A stretch of 64,000 nucleotides of DNA, taken from Alphaproteobacteria bacterium. Its GTDB lineage: Bacteria > Pseudomonadota > Alphaproteobacteria > Caulobacterales > Hyphomonadaceae. The DNA lies in NCBI GenBank assembly GCA_018830285.1, contig JAHJSB010000063.1, positions 206,020 to 270,019 of the forward strand, read 5' to 3'. The notes below the pieces were generated by a model. That model was not told the DNA's origin and did not search any database. It worked only from the letters and a program-made list of their open reading frames with translations. Position 1 is the first letter of the stretch, and every line of letters starts with the position of its first letter. Position numbers and translations under genes: made by a program. Shown here one piece after another: positions 39,254 to 47,611 of the stretch.

Positions 39254-39691
39254 CTATTTCTTCTGCTCGGTCACGAAGGCGAGGCGCGTATAGCCGGCCG
39301 CGCGCACTTCGGACGTCACTTCCATTATCCTGCCATAGGGAACGGACTCGTCGGCGCGCAGGTACATCTGCTGCTCGTAGCCTTCGCCGATGATAGCGGC
39401 GAGCTTCGCGCCGAGCTCATCCACGGTCACTTCCGTGTTCTGAATGAATATGGTGCCGTCAGCCTTTACCGAGATTGCCAGCGGCGCATCGTTCGGCTCG
39501 GTCTTGATCGGCCCGGATACGGTCTTCGGCAGGGCGACATCCTCGCCGCGCACCAGCAGGGGCGCAGTGATCATGAACACGATCAGCAGCACCAGCATGA
39601 CGTCGACAAAGGGTGTGACGTTGATTTCGGCATTCAGCGCGCGGCGTCCGCGCCGCCCGCCCTTGCCGCCGGATCCGAGGATGAGTCCCAT
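39254..39691 (-). CDS. tolR: Tol-Pal energy-transducing protein TolR
   Basis: 145 residues. Arg-rich cytosolic N-terminus, one transmembrane helix with the proton-pathway aspartate (TPFVDVMLVLLIVFMITAPL), and a periplasmic domain (VSVKADGTIFIQN-like SVKADGTIFIQNTEVTVDEL, VYLRAD-like MYLRADESVPYGRIMEV). ExbD/TolR family. Three bases separate it from tolQ. Confidence 0.96.
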   Translation of the reverse strand: MGLILGSGGKGGRRGRRALNAEINVTPFVDVMLVLLIVFMITAPLLVRGEDVALPKTVSGPIKTEPNDAPLAISVKADGTIFIQNTEVTVDELGAKLAAIIGEGYEQQMYLRADESVPYGRIMEVTSEVRAAGYTRLAFVTEQKK

Positions 39692-39694
39692 GCC

Positions 39695-40408
39695 CTAGTC
39701 CCTCGCTGCGTCGGACGCACGGCGCGACAGGCGCACCAGGACATCCTGCGAGAATGTGTCGAGCTGGTCGCCGAACTTGGTCAGGTCGCCCGTGAACTTG
39801 TTGTAGAAAATAACGGCCGGGATAGCGGCCACAAGACCCATGCCGGTCGCGAACAGGGCTTCGGCAATCGGGCCGGCTACTGTGCCGAGGCTGGTGTCCT
39901 GCTGGGCAGCGATATTGAGGAAGGCGTTCATGATGCCCCACACGGTGCCGAACAGGCCAATAAAGGGCGACGCTGAACCGATCGTTGCCAGCACGCCAAG
40001 TCCGCTACCGGCCTTGCCGAGTTCGCGGTCGACCGTCGCGCGCATGGATCGCTCCGCCCGGCCGACGAGCGCGGCTGCCTCGGCCGGTTGCGGTTGCCCG
40101 CGCTTTGCATCCGACCACTCGCGCGCAGCCGACGCAAAGACGCGGCTGGCTGCGTCGCCAGCGACCTGGCCGGGGCGCATGTCGAAATCTTCCGTGCGAC
40201 CGCTCCAGAATGCGGCTTCGAATTGCTTGGCTTTCTTGCGGGCACTGCCGAGCGAGAACGTTTTTTCGGCGATCACCATCCACGACCAGACCGAGGAGGC
40301 CAGCAGACACAGGAGCACCAGTTTGACAATCGGGTCTGCATCGAAAACCAGTGAGAGTAGCGAAAAGTCACTATTGCTGGCGGCCGTGCCAATCGCTTCG
40401 GATTCCAT
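39695..40408 (-). CDS. tolQ: Tol-Pal motor protein TolQ
   Basis: 237 residues from the ATG at 40408 (AGGAGCAGGG upstream). MotA/TolQ/ExbB fold with three transmembrane helices: VKLVLLCLLASSVWSWMVIA (28-47), a segment at about 139-160 (LGVLATIGSASPFIGLFGTV) and one at 175-197 (IAEALFATGMGLVAAIPAVI). The TM2/TM3 threonine and small-residue pattern of the ion channel is present. First gene of the tol operon; ybgC, often its neighbour, is 3.4 kb away. Confidence 0.96.
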   Translation of the reverse strand: MESEAIGTAASNSDFSLLSLVFDADPIVKLVLLCLLASSVWSWMVIAEKTFSLGSARKKAKQFEAAFWSGRTEDFDMRPGQVAGDAASRVFASAAREWSDAKRGQPQPAEAAALVGRAERSMRATVDRELGKAGSGLGVLATIGSASPFIGLFGTVWGIMNAFLNIAAQQDTSLGTVAGPIAEALFATGMGLVAAIPAVIFYNKFTGDLTKFGDQLDTFSQDVLVRLSRRASDAARD

Positions 40409-40548
40409 GAGATTCCCTGCTCCTTGAAGTCTGCGGGCTGCAAGCGCACCGCATATGAGTCTGTGCCGTCGGCGGGGGCCTCGGCGTCTGCCCCTGTTTC
40501 CACACCAAATCTGGCGGAAACACGGCAGGCCCGCGAGTTTCCGCAGCT

Positions 40549-40576
40549 GGTTAACCGATAGGGGCGTTTGGTTAAG
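40549..40576 (-). promoter_or_regulatory. Paired GGTTAA motifs upstream of tolQ
   Basis: GGTTAAC at 40549-40555 and GGTTAAG at 40570-40576 are direct repeats with a 21-bp period, two helical turns, in the 224-bp gap between tolQ and cls. TTAA half-sites recall CtrA boxes, but the TTAA-N7-TTAA spacing is not met. Possible regulator site for the tol operon. Confidence 0.25.
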
Positions 40577-40632
40577 GATTGGTGGCCGACCGCTGGGTTC
40601 GCTGCACTGCAGCAATGACGCGGCAAACGGGT

Positions 40633-42090
40633 CTAGAGGATCGGCGCAGCGAGGCGCAGAATGTTCTCTGTCATACGCCGCCAGTTCGATCGCCTGGCCC
40701 AGGCTTCGGGATCGATATAGGTGCATCGGTCAAGATAACGTTCGCGCATCTCGTCCAACTGGCCGGATACGACCCGGTCATAAGCGATCAGGGTCAGTTC
40801 GAGATTCAGGTAGAAGCTGCGCGTGTCCATATTGACCGTTCCGACCATCGAAATCGTATCATCTACGAGCACGCACTTCGTGTGCAACAGGCCGTCCGAA
40901 TAGCGCGCAATACGGATATCGGCGGCCAGGAGTTCCTCGAACACAGACTCGCTGGCAAACTGGGCGAGCTTCGAATCGATTTGCTCGGGTACGATCACAT
41001 CTACGGCAACGCCTCGCTTGCGGGCCGCTTTCAGCGCCAGTGTCAGCGCCTCATCAGGGATGAAGTAGGGCGTGATAATCGACACGCGCGAATGGGCGGC
41101 GAAGATGGCCGAGACGACCCATTCATGGATCGGGCTGTCGCGCGTTTCCGGTCCGGACGGTAACAATTGCAGCGCCACGTCCCCCGCCGGCGCCACTTCC
41201 GGGCGGTCGGTCGGCAGGTCGCGCAGCGCCTCCCGGTCAACGTCGAGGCCCACACAGTCGAATAGATAGTCAGCATTGAACACACAACCGAGCGAATCGA
41301 CGATCCGCCCCTCCAGCCGGAACATCGTGTCGACCCACTCACCCACTGACTTGTTCTTCTTGAAGAATTTCGGATCGACCAGGTTGAAGCTGCCAATATA
41401 GCCAATCGCCTGGTCGATCGCGATCAGCTTGCGATGGTTGCGCAGGTCGGAGCGCTGGGACAGCGACTTGATCAGGCCGACCGGCAGCGAGGCTTCCACG
41501 TCCACGCCCGCCTGACGCAAACGCTGCAGCCAGCTTGATCGGAACAGCGCCTTGCTGCCGAAACTGTCTGCCAGGAGATTGCAGTCGACCCCGCGCTTGG
41601 CGGCCCGCACCAGTGCTTCCATCACGGCGATCACGCGGCCTTCCGGCTCGACAATGTAGAATTCGAGGAAACATGTATTGGTCGCCTGATCGATATCGGC
41701 GACAATCCGGTCGAGTATGCGGCCTGCGTCTTCGAGCAGTTCCAGTTTGTTGTGGTGGGTCACCGGGAAACCGGAATGGGTCGCTACGCTCTGGCTGAGC
41801 GCCCGCATCGTGTGCGAGGCTTCGAGCACCACGTCCTGCAAGGGGTCTTCGGTGATGCCATAACGGCGCGAGTAGAATTGCCGGATCCGCGCGCCCTGTC
41901 TGAGGCGCTTGCGTCCCATCCGGTGGTCGCCGAACAGGAAGTAGAAGAATATCCCGAAATAAGGCAGAGAGAACAGGATAATGATCCAGGCCAGCGTCGT
42001 GCTGACCGCCAGCTTGCGGTAGAGCAACCGGAAGGTCAGGCCAACCGAGATCAGGATATGGAGGGCAAAGACAAGTGAACTTGGTAGCAA
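40633..42090 (-). CDS. cls: Cardiolipin synthase (phospholipase D family)
   Basis: 485 residues from the TTG at 42090, chosen because AAGGGG lies seven bases upstream and the length equals E. coli ClsA; the frame stays open to 42213. Two N-terminal membrane helices (SLVFALHILISVGLTFRLLY and TTLAWIIILFSLPYFGIFFY), then two HKD motifs: NHRKLIAIDQAIGYIGSFN and LHTKCVLVDDTISMVGTVN. It joins two phosphatidylglycerols into cardiolipin and glycerol at the inner membrane. Divergent from the EEP-family gene. Confidence 0.92.
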   Translation of the reverse strand: MLPSSLVFALHILISVGLTFRLLYRKLAVSTTLAWIIILFSLPYFGIFFYFLFGDHRMGRKRLRQGARIRQFYSRRYGITEDPLQDVVLEASHTMRALSQSVATHSGFPVTHHNKLELLEDAGRILDRIVADIDQATNTCFLEFYIVEPEGRVIAVMEALVRAAKRGVDCNLLADSFGSKALFRSSWLQRLRQAGVDVEASLPVGLIKSLSQRSDLRNHRKLIAIDQAIGYIGSFNLVDPKFFKKNKSVGEWVDTMFRLEGRIVDSLGCVFNADYLFDCVGLDVDREALRDLPTDRPEVAPAGDVALQLLPSGPETRDSPIHEWVVSAIFAAHSRVSIITPYFIPDEALTLALKAARKRGVAVDVIVPEQIDSKLAQFASESVFEELLAADIRIARYSDGLLHTKCVLVDDTISMVGTVNMDTRSFYLNLELTLIAYDRVVSGQLDEMRERYLDRCTYIDPEAWARRSNWRRMTENILRLAAPIL

Positions 42091-42151
42091 GGCGGTCCCC
42101 TTCAACGCGTACTGCCGAACGCCGGATGGAACCTTGTGTTCCAGCCGCCAT

Positions 42152-42898
42152 ATGAGCAATATGAGCCACTCTCTCGAAATCCTGACCTGGAATATCCAGG
42201 CCGCCATTGGCACGACCCGGTATTCACAATACCTGACCCGCGCGCATCATCAGGTGTTCAATACCAGCGCCAAGCGCTCGACGTTGGAAAAAATAGCGGA
42301 AATCGTCAGAACCTACGACGTGGTCTGCCTGCAGGAGGTCGATCTGGGGGGGCGCCGATCCGGATTTTCCTGCCAGGCCGAGCAGATTGCGACCTTGTCG
42401 GGCCATTCCCACGTCGCGGTTCAGCGCAACCGGACGATCCCCGGCATCTCACAACATGGCAACGCCATTCTCAGTCGGCACGCCCTGTCTGATATCCATG
42501 ATTTCAAGCTGCCGGGACGTGTGAAGGGGCGCGGCTGCCTCATCGCCAATGTGCATGTGGGACAGGGGATTTCAGTCGCAAACCTGCACCTCAGCCTTGG
42601 CCGCGACGACCAGGCCCAACAGCTCGAAGCCATCGGCCAGCACCTGCCCCGGAAGAACCCGTTCCTGGTCGTTGGCGACTTCAACTGTACGAACAGTTCC
42701 ACTCATCTCGAGGCGTTCGCCGAGGCGAACCGGGCCCAGATTGCCAATCATCCGCAAATCCCGACCTTTCCATCCTGGCGCCCGCAGCGCGATCTCGATC
42801 ATATCGTCTATTCCGACCTGGTAAGCCTCGAACACCGACGCAGCCACGCGCTTCAGCTATCCGATCACCTGCCTGTCTCGGCCGAAATCCACTTCTGA
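42152..42898 (+). CDS. Endonuclease/exonuclease/phosphatase-family protein
   Basis: 248 residues from the ATG at 42152 (another at 42161). EEP fold with all catalytic motifs: LTWNIQAAIG, VVCLQEVDLGG (metal-binding Glu), HGNAILSR, ANLHLSLGRDD, VVGDFNCTNSS, LDHIVYSD and SDHLPVSAEI. No signal peptide. Substrate may be nucleic acid or a phospholipid headgroup; proximity to cls, only 61 bp between starts, hints at the latter. A GC-rich hairpin follows. Confidence 0.85.
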   Translation: MSNMSHSLEILTWNIQAAIGTTRYSQYLTRAHHQVFNTSAKRSTLEKIAEIVRTYDVVCLQEVDLGGRRSGFSCQAEQIATLSGHSHVAVQRNRTIPGISQHGNAILSRHALSDIHDFKLPGRVKGRGCLIANVHVGQGISVANLHLSLGRDDQAQQLEAIGQHLPRKNPFLVVGDFNCTNSSTHLEAFAEANRAQIANHPQIPTFPSWRPQRDLDHIVYSDLVSLEHRRSHALQLSDHLPVSAEIHF

Positions 42899-42916
42899 CC
42901 TTCGAGATATCCAGAA

Positions 42917-42938
42917 CGGGGCCCCTTCGGGAGCCCCG
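42917..42938 (+). terminator. Hairpin after the EEP-family gene
   Basis: Stem CGGGGC/GCCCCG (42917-42922 with 42933-42938) extended by CCC/GGG around a TTC loop with one bulged A, followed by CAGGTTTTCG. It lies 18 nt past the stop codon. Confidence 0.55.
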
Positions 42939-42962
42939 CTCAGGTTTTCGCAGGCTGTAGTG

Positions 42963-43532
42963 CTAGTCCAGCGACGCAATTTCGTCGCGGGCGGCGTTCA
43001 GGATGTCCACGATCCGGCGTTGCCGGGCGTCGTCAGCAAGCCGGTCACGCGCCGACTTTACGATGGCATGCCGCAGCCGGTGCATCGCGGTACGCACGTC
43101 AGTCGGATCGACATCTTCCTCGGCTTGCAGCAGGTCAGCGAGGCGCGCATGGATCGCGCCCTCGGTCTCCATTTCGCGCTCAAGCTCAGCCTTGCCGTCA
43201 GCCGTGATGTGGAACGTCTTCTTTCCGTCCTCGGTGCGCACTTCGGCCCAGCCAAGGTCCTGGATGATTTCCAGCGCCGGATACATGACGCCCGGACTCG
43301 GCTTGTAGGTGCCGCCGGTGCGCGTCTCGATTTCCTGGATCATGTCATAGCCGTGGCGCGGCGTCTCGTTGATCAGGCTGAGGATGAGGAGACGAAGGTC
43401 GCCGTGACCAAGCGGCCTGCCACCGCGGCGTCCGCCCCGGCCTTGGCCTCCGCGACCATGACGGTGTCCGCCGCCCATTGCCATTTTCATGTGCCAGCGC
43501 GCGCGGCGCCCTTCTCCATTGCATCCGTGCAT
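42963..43532 (-). CDS. PadR-family regulator, YqjI-like with His/Gly-rich N-terminus
   Basis: 189 residues from the ATG at 43532 (GGAG six bases upstream). The first 40 residues are rich in His, Gly, Arg and Met (WHMKMAMGGGHRHGRGGQGR), resembling the metal-binding extension of E. coli YqjI. The PadR winged helix follows: GHGDLRLLILSLINETPRHG, YDMIQEIETRTGGTYKPSPG and VMYPALEIIQDLGW. The C-terminus is a dimerisation helix. YqjI is a nickel-responsive repressor of an iron reductase; no such gene is adjacent here. A perfect palindrome lies 116 bp upstream. Confidence 0.8.
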   Translation of the reverse strand: MHGCNGEGRRARWHMKMAMGGGHRHGRGGQGRGGRRGGRPLGHGDLRLLILSLINETPRHGYDMIQEIETRTGGTYKPSPGVMYPALEIIQDLGWAEVRTEDGKKTFHITADGKAELEREMETEGAIHARLADLLQAEEDVDPTDVRTAMHRLRHAIVKSARDRLADDARQRRIVDILNAARDEIASLD

Positions 43533-43647
43533 ACTGTCTCCTTTATTCTGGCGCCTGTGGCGGCCGAATCCATCGTCATTGTCCAAAAGTTCGCCTGACA
43601 GAGCAGGCCTGTCATGTGAATGTTGATCTCTCATAGATACGCCTTTC

Positions 43648-43684
43648 CGATATATCTAAACATAAAATATTTTTAGATATATCG
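43648..43684. promoter_or_regulatory. Perfect 13-bp inverted repeat, probable PadR operator
   Basis: CGATATATCTAAA (43648-43660) and TTTAGATATATCG (43672-43684) are exact complements across an 11-nt AT-rich spacer. This AT-rich island lies in the 238-bp gap between the padR-like gene and ybgC. Long AT-rich palindromes are typical PadR targets; autoregulation is inferred. Confidence 0.65.
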
Positions 43685-43770
43685 AAATACAAGTGGTGGG
43701 CAAGCAAAAGTCTGGCCTGCCGCCGTGACGGCAGGCGATTGTCCCGAAATATTGTTGAATTACAGTGCGC

Positions 43771-44223
43771 TTATGCCGTGTAGACGAAGGCTTCTAGGTG
43801 CTCGGCCACTTCACGGATCGGGCGGCGCAGGCGCCCGTCAGCATGGATCATGACTGCGGTGATCTCAGCTTCGGAAATCAACTGGCCGTCTCGCAGGCAG
43901 GCTTGCTCGAACCGGATTCGTGGCCCATCCATGCCCAGATAGCGCGTACGGATGTGCAGCAGGTCGTCCACCTTCGCGGGGCGTTTGTAGCTGACATTCA
44001 CATTGGTCAGCGTGAAGGCGGCAGGATCCTCACGGTCCAGCAGCGACTGGTGAGAAATCCCCGCATCGCGCAAATGATCCGACCGGCCCCGCTCGAAGAA
44101 ACGCAAATAATTGGCGTGATAGACCATGCCCGTGAAATCGGTGTCTTCGTAATAGACACGCACTGTGATCCAGTGCTGGCGGTGGTCATCGAAATTCTTG
44201 GCGTCGAGGATCGGCTGGGTCAT
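43771..44223 (-). CDS. ybgC: Tol-Pal-associated acyl-CoA thioesterase YbgC
   Basis: 150 residues, hot-dog fold. The family signature VRVYYEDTDFTGMVYHANYL includes the catalytic Asp, and FFERGRSDHLRDAGI follows. The core helix and FTLTNVNVSYKRPAKVDDLL complete the fold. YbgC hydrolyses short acyl-CoAs and in E. coli opens the tol-pal operon. Here it is separated from tolQ by cls, the EEP gene and padR. It is followed by lipocalin after 18 bases... in the order ybgC stop at 43771 and upstream lipocalin stop at 44242. Confidence 0.92.
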   Translation of the reverse strand: MTQPILDAKNFDDHRQHWITVRVYYEDTDFTGMVYHANYLRFFERGRSDHLRDAGISHQSLLDREDPAAFTLTNVNVSYKRPAKVDDLLHIRTRYLGMDGPRIRFEQACLRDGQLISEAEITAVMIHADGRLRRPIREVAEHLEAFVYTA

Positions 44224-44241
44224 GCCGACCGCGTTAGCAGA

Positions 44242-44793
44242 TCACCCTTGGTCCGTCATCTCCAGCGGGCCGGTTTCGTACCCCAACGCTTCTGCGCGGG
44301 TCTTGACCCGCGCCAGGATCCCGGCGTCGAGAGATTTCTCGCGTGCGAGTATCCACAGATACTTTCCGCTCGGGTCACCGACGAGTACGGCCGAGTAGTC
44401 TGGCTCGAGATGCAGAATCCAATAATCGCCCCAGGCGAAAGGGACCCAGGACGGCGCGAATTTCACCTTCAGGCGCGCATTGCCGGACTGTTCCATCACC
44501 CGCGCCACGCCCTTGGCCACCTCTACCGGACCATCCACGCTGCCCTTGTGGCAGGTATTGATCACGTCGATCCGGCCATCGGCTCGCTGGACATATTCCG
44601 CTGTCACGCCGGCGCAGTTCTTCTCAAAGCCATTGGGATAGCGGGCGATCTCATACCACAGTCCCGCATAGCGCGTCAGGTCGACCTGCGGCACGGTCGG
44701 CGGGGCCGTTTCAGCGGCGCGGTAGTCCGGCTGGCTGGTGCAGGCAGAGAGTCCAAAGGCAGCGATCATGGCAAACAGGCTGTGGCGTATCAT
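44242..44793 (-). CDS. blc: Bacterial lipocalin (Blc-type lipoprotein)
   Basis: 183 residues from the ATG at 44793 (AGGAGG nine bases upstream). Lipobox GLSAC (Cys18), an outer-membrane lipoprotein. Lipocalin structurally conserved regions: VDLTRYAGLWYEIARYPNGF (GxW motif), EKNCAGVTAEY, ARLKVKFAPSWVPFAWGDYW and YLWILAREKSL. Blc binds lysophospholipids and is linked to envelope stress. It is upstream of ybgC on the same strand with an 18-bp gap, suggesting co-transcription. Confidence 0.9.
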   Translation of the reverse strand: MIRHSLFAMIAAFGLSACTSQPDYRAAETAPPTVPQVDLTRYAGLWYEIARYPNGFEKNCAGVTAEYVQRADGRIDVINTCHKGSVDGPVEVAKGVARVMEQSGNARLKVKFAPSWVPFAWGDYWILHLEPDYSAVLVGDPSGKYLWILAREKSLDAGILARVKTRAEALGYETGPLEMTDQG

Positions 44794-44906
44794 CGTGAAG
44801 TCCTCCTGCGCTGTATACGCGCCACAACGCCTTTCGGTTTCACCGCCATCTGGCCAGAACGGCGCGCGCATGCGAAGCCCGATCATTGCAAACAAGCAGA
44901 GACGTC

Positions 44907-45266
44907 ATGACGGCCCCTTCCCGCACCGCCCTCACCCCCATACTACGCGGCCTGCGCGGACGTTGCCCGGCCTGCGGCAAGGGTCGCCTGTTTACCGGTT
45001 ACCTGCGGCAGGCGCCCACCTGTTCCCATTGCGGCGAACCAACGGGCCAGATCCGCGCCGAGGATGGCCCGCCCTGGCTGACCGTGCTGATCCTCGGTCC
45101 GCTTCTCGCGCCGTTGACTTTCATCGTCTCGATGAAGGTGGCCCTGCCGCTCTGGCTCAGCCTTTCGGCGCTCGGGGCGTTTGCAATCGGCGCAGTCCTT
45201 TTCCTGCTACCCCGCATCAAAGGTGCCTTCATTGGCCTCCTCTGGCGGATGCAGCAAACAGCCTAG
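44907..45266 (+). CDS. DUF983 membrane protein with zinc-ribbon-like N-terminus
   Basis: 119 residues from the ATG at 44907; a TTG at 44886 is in frame. GLRGRCPACGKGRLFTGYL and PTCSHCGEPTG supply two CxxC pairs, the DUF983 pattern. Two hydrophobic segments follow: LTVLILGPLLAPLTFIVSM and LSLSALGAFAIGAVLFLLP. DUF983 genes often sit near cytochrome oxidase genes, which are not seen here. Function unknown. It converges on ruvB with two bases between stops. Confidence 0.8.
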   Translation: MTAPSRTALTPILRGLRGRCPACGKGRLFTGYLRQAPTCSHCGEPTGQIRAEDGPPWLTVLILGPLLAPLTFIVSMKVALPLWLSLSALGAFAIGAVLFLLPRIKGAFIGLLWRMQQTA

Positions 45267-45268
45267 GC

Positions 45269-46297
45269 TTACTTCTCGCCGAACAGGCCAGACTGCGCGC
45301 CGCCCGGCACCGGCAATCCCAGTCGTTCATATGCCAGCGGGGCCGCCGTGCGCCCGCGCGGGGTGCGGGCGACATAGCCCTTCTGCATCAGGTAGGGCTC
45401 GATCACGTCTTCCACGGCGTCACGCGCTTCCGAGAGGGCGGCAGCCAAAGTCTCGACGCCTACGGGTCCGCCTGCATAAGTGTGCACCAGCGCATGCAAA
45501 TAGCGCCGGTCAAGCGCATCGAGGCCGTCCTGGTCAATCTCCAGCCGCTTCAGCGCACGGCCGGCAGCGGCGGCATCGATCTTCGCGCCTTCGGACTCGG
45601 CAAAGTCGCGCACGCGGCGCAACAGGCGCAGCGCGATACGCGGCGTGCCCCGCGCCCGGCCCGCAATCTCGACAGCGCCATCCTCGGTGATCGCCGCGCC
45701 GAGCTTGCGCGCCGCTGCCATGACAATATGTGCCAGTTCCTCGGGCTCATAGAATTCGAGCCGCAGCGGAATCCCGAACCGGTCGCGCAAGGGCGTTGCC
45801 AAGAGGCCCGCCCGCGTCGTCGCGCCAACCAGCGTGAAGGGCGACAGGTCCAGCCGAACCGAGCGCGCCGACGGCCCCTCGCCGATCACGATATCGAGGG
45901 CATAATCTTCCATCGCCGGATAGAGAATTTCCTCCACAATCGCCGGCAGGCGGTGGATTTCGTCAATGAACAGCACATCATTGGGTTCGAGGTTGGTCAG
46001 GATCGCAGCGAGGTCGCCGGCCTTGGCGATCACCGGCCCGGAGGTCGCCCGGAAGCCGACGCCCATTTCCCGCGCCAGGATCTGCGCCAGCGTCGTCTTG
46101 CCAAGCCCCGGCGGCCCGAACAGCAGCACATGGTCGAGCGCTTCCGAGCGCCCGCGTGCCGCCTTGACATAGACTTTCAGGTTCGACTTGGCTTTGCGCT
46201 GGCCGACATAATCGTCGAACGTTTGCGGCCGCAACGCACGGTCCAGCGTATCGCCGCCCTGCGCGTTCGGGTCGGACAGTTCCCCCTCGCGGCTCAC
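45269..46297 (-). CDS. ruvB: Holliday junction branch migration helicase RuvB
   Basis: 342 residues, AAA+ motor. Walker [16 protein letters not shown], Walker [20 protein letters not shown], the sensor/arginine finger region [18 protein letters not shown] and the winged-helix C-terminus ([30 protein letters not shown]). RuvB hexamers drive branch migration with RuvA. It overlaps ruvA by four bases. Confidence 0.98.
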   Translation of the reverse strand: MSREGELSDPNAQGGDTLDRALRPQTFDDYVGQRKAKSNLKVYVKAARGRSEALDHVLLFGPPGLGKTTLAQILAREMGVGFRATSGPVIAKAGDLAAILTNLEPNDVLFIDEIHRLPAIVEEILYPAMEDYALDIVIGEGPSARSVRLDLSPFTLVGATTRAGLLATPLRDRFGIPLRLEFYEPEELAHIVMAAARKLGAAITEDGAVEIAGRARGTPRIALRLLRRVRDFAESEGAKIDAAAAGRALKRLEIDQDGLDALDRRYLHALVHTYAGGPVGVETLAAALSEARDAVEDVIEPYLMQKGYVARTPRGRTAAPLAYERLGLPVPGGAQSGLFGEK

Positions 46298-46917
46298 CGG
46301 CTAAGTTCCTTCAGCGCCGCCTTGACCAGCGGACCGACGTCCGCGTCGCCAGCCGCAGAGGCGGCGGCCGCAACGGCCCGTGCCGCGTCGCTCTGGCCAT
46401 AGCCAAGATTAACCAGCGCCGAGATCGCCTCGCCGCGCGGTCCGGTTTTTGCCACCACAGGCGCGCTCGCCATGCCTGCGGCGCTGGCCGCATCGAACTT
46501 GCCGAACCGGCCCATGGGCGGCGCCTTGCCGCCCAGGTCGAGCACGATCCGCTCAGCCAGTTTCTTGCCGACGCCCTTGGCCCGCTCCAGCACTGCGGCA
46601 TCGCCGAGCGCTATCGCGTCCATCAGTTCCGCCGGTGAAATCGCATCCAGAATGGCCATCGCCGCCTTGCCCGCCACGCCGTGCACATCCTGCAGGCGCA
46701 CGAACCAGGCGCGCTCCTCGTCCGTCCCAAAGGCATAAAGCGTGATCGCCGCTTCCGTCACTTTCGTTTCGACATGCAGCACAGCGGTCTCGCCTGCATG
46801 CACAACGCTCAGCAGGCGCGTACCCGCCTGGCAGACATAGCCGACGCCGTTGACGTCAATCAGCACATGATCGAGGCCGAGCGCCGCAATCGTTCCGGTC
46901 AGGCGTCCGATAATCAT
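46294..46917 (-). CDS. ruvA: Holliday junction-binding protein RuvA
   Basis: 207 residues. Domain I OB fold ([28 protein letters not shown]), domain II with helix-hairpin-helix motifs ([16 protein letters not shown] and [19 protein letters not shown]), an Ala-rich flexible linker, and domain III ([20 protein letters not shown]) that contacts RuvB. Translation is coupled to ruvB. A family A repeat lies between ruvC and ruvA. Confidence 0.97.
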   Translation of the reverse strand: MIIGRLTGTIAALGLDHVLIDVNGVGYVCQAGTRLLSVVHAGETAVLHVETKVTEAAITLYAFGTDEERAWFVRLQDVHGVAGKAAMAILDAISPAELMDAIALGDAAVLERAKGVGKKLAERIVLDLGGKAPPMGRFGKFDAASAAGMASAPVVAKTGPRGEAISALVNLGYGQSDAARAVAAAASAAGDADVGPLVKAALKELSR

Positions 46918-46939
46918 GGCTCTGACCTCCCCGCACTTA

Positions 46940-47000
46940 TCCTTCGACTTCGCTCAGGATGAGCGCTCATATCAGGCTCACCCTGAGCGATGTCGAAGGG
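46940..47000. repeat. Palindromic repeat family A, copy 2 (ruvC-ruvA gap)
   Basis: Arms TCCTTCGACTTCGCTCAGG... (46940-46963) and CTCACCCTGAGCGATGTCGA... (46977-47000) form an imperfect inverted repeat with a short 13-nt spacer. The sequence matches the arms at 1675-1759. It fills most of the 109-bp space between the stop of ruvC and the start of ruvA. Confidence 0.8.
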
Positions 47001-47026
47001 CGAGCCGTACGATGCAAAGTTCATCA

Positions 47027-47530
47027 TCATGCCGCGCCCCGCCTCATCTCGAGTGGCAGATGGTGCGCGGCGCAGATGGCGCAGGCGAGCGCATCGGCGG
47101 CGTCTTCCCTCATCTCCCCGGCGCGCGGCAACAGGCGCTTGACCATGAACATGACCTGCGTCTTGTCCGCGGTGCCCGTACCGACGACCGACAGCTTGAT
47201 CTTGCGCGGGGCAAATTCGGCCACCGGCAGGCTCGCCAGCGACAGGGCGGCCATGGCAGCGCCGCGCGCCTGCCCCAGTTTCAGCGCCGCGCGCGGGTTT
47301 GCATTGACCAGTGTTTCCTCGATTCCCGCTGCGTGCGGCGCATGCAGGCGAGCGATTTCAGCGACGGCAGTGAATATGCCAGCCAGCCGCGCGGCCATTT
47401 CCATGGTCGTGTCGACCGAGATAACGCCATGCGCCACATGTACGAGGCGGGCGCCGGTCTGCTCCACCACGCCCCAGCCTGTGTGGCGGAGGCCCGGGTC
47501 GATACCGAGAATGCGAATCGTCGCTGTCAT
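47027..47530 (-). CDS. ruvC: Holliday junction resolvase RuvC
   Basis: 167 residues, RNase H fold. RILGIDPGLRHTGWGVVEQ carries the first catalytic Asp; the acidic residues in AAGIEETLVNANPRAALKLG and the C-terminal EDAADALACAICAAH complete the active site. It cuts junctions made by RuvAB. It is the first gene of ruvC-ruvA-ruvB on the minus strand. Confidence 0.97.
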   Translation of the reverse strand: MTATIRILGIDPGLRHTGWGVVEQTGARLVHVAHGVISVDTTMEMAARLAGIFTAVAEIARLHAPHAAGIEETLVNANPRAALKLGQARGAAMAALSLASLPVAEFAPRKIKLSVVGTGTADKTQVMFMVKRLLPRAGEMREDAADALACAICAAHHLPLEMRRGAA

Positions 47531-47611
47531 GGGCCATACCCTATCAGGCGTCGAGGTTAATGACAGCTTGCATTTTCCCCATTTGTTCCAGCTTTCCCGT
47601 CGCGGGGACGT

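Noticed and set aside
44738..46402. Plus-strand ORF of 554 codons across DUF983 and ruvB
   Set aside because: Runs antisense to ruvB and out of frame with DUF983; composition is typical of GC-rich shadow frames.
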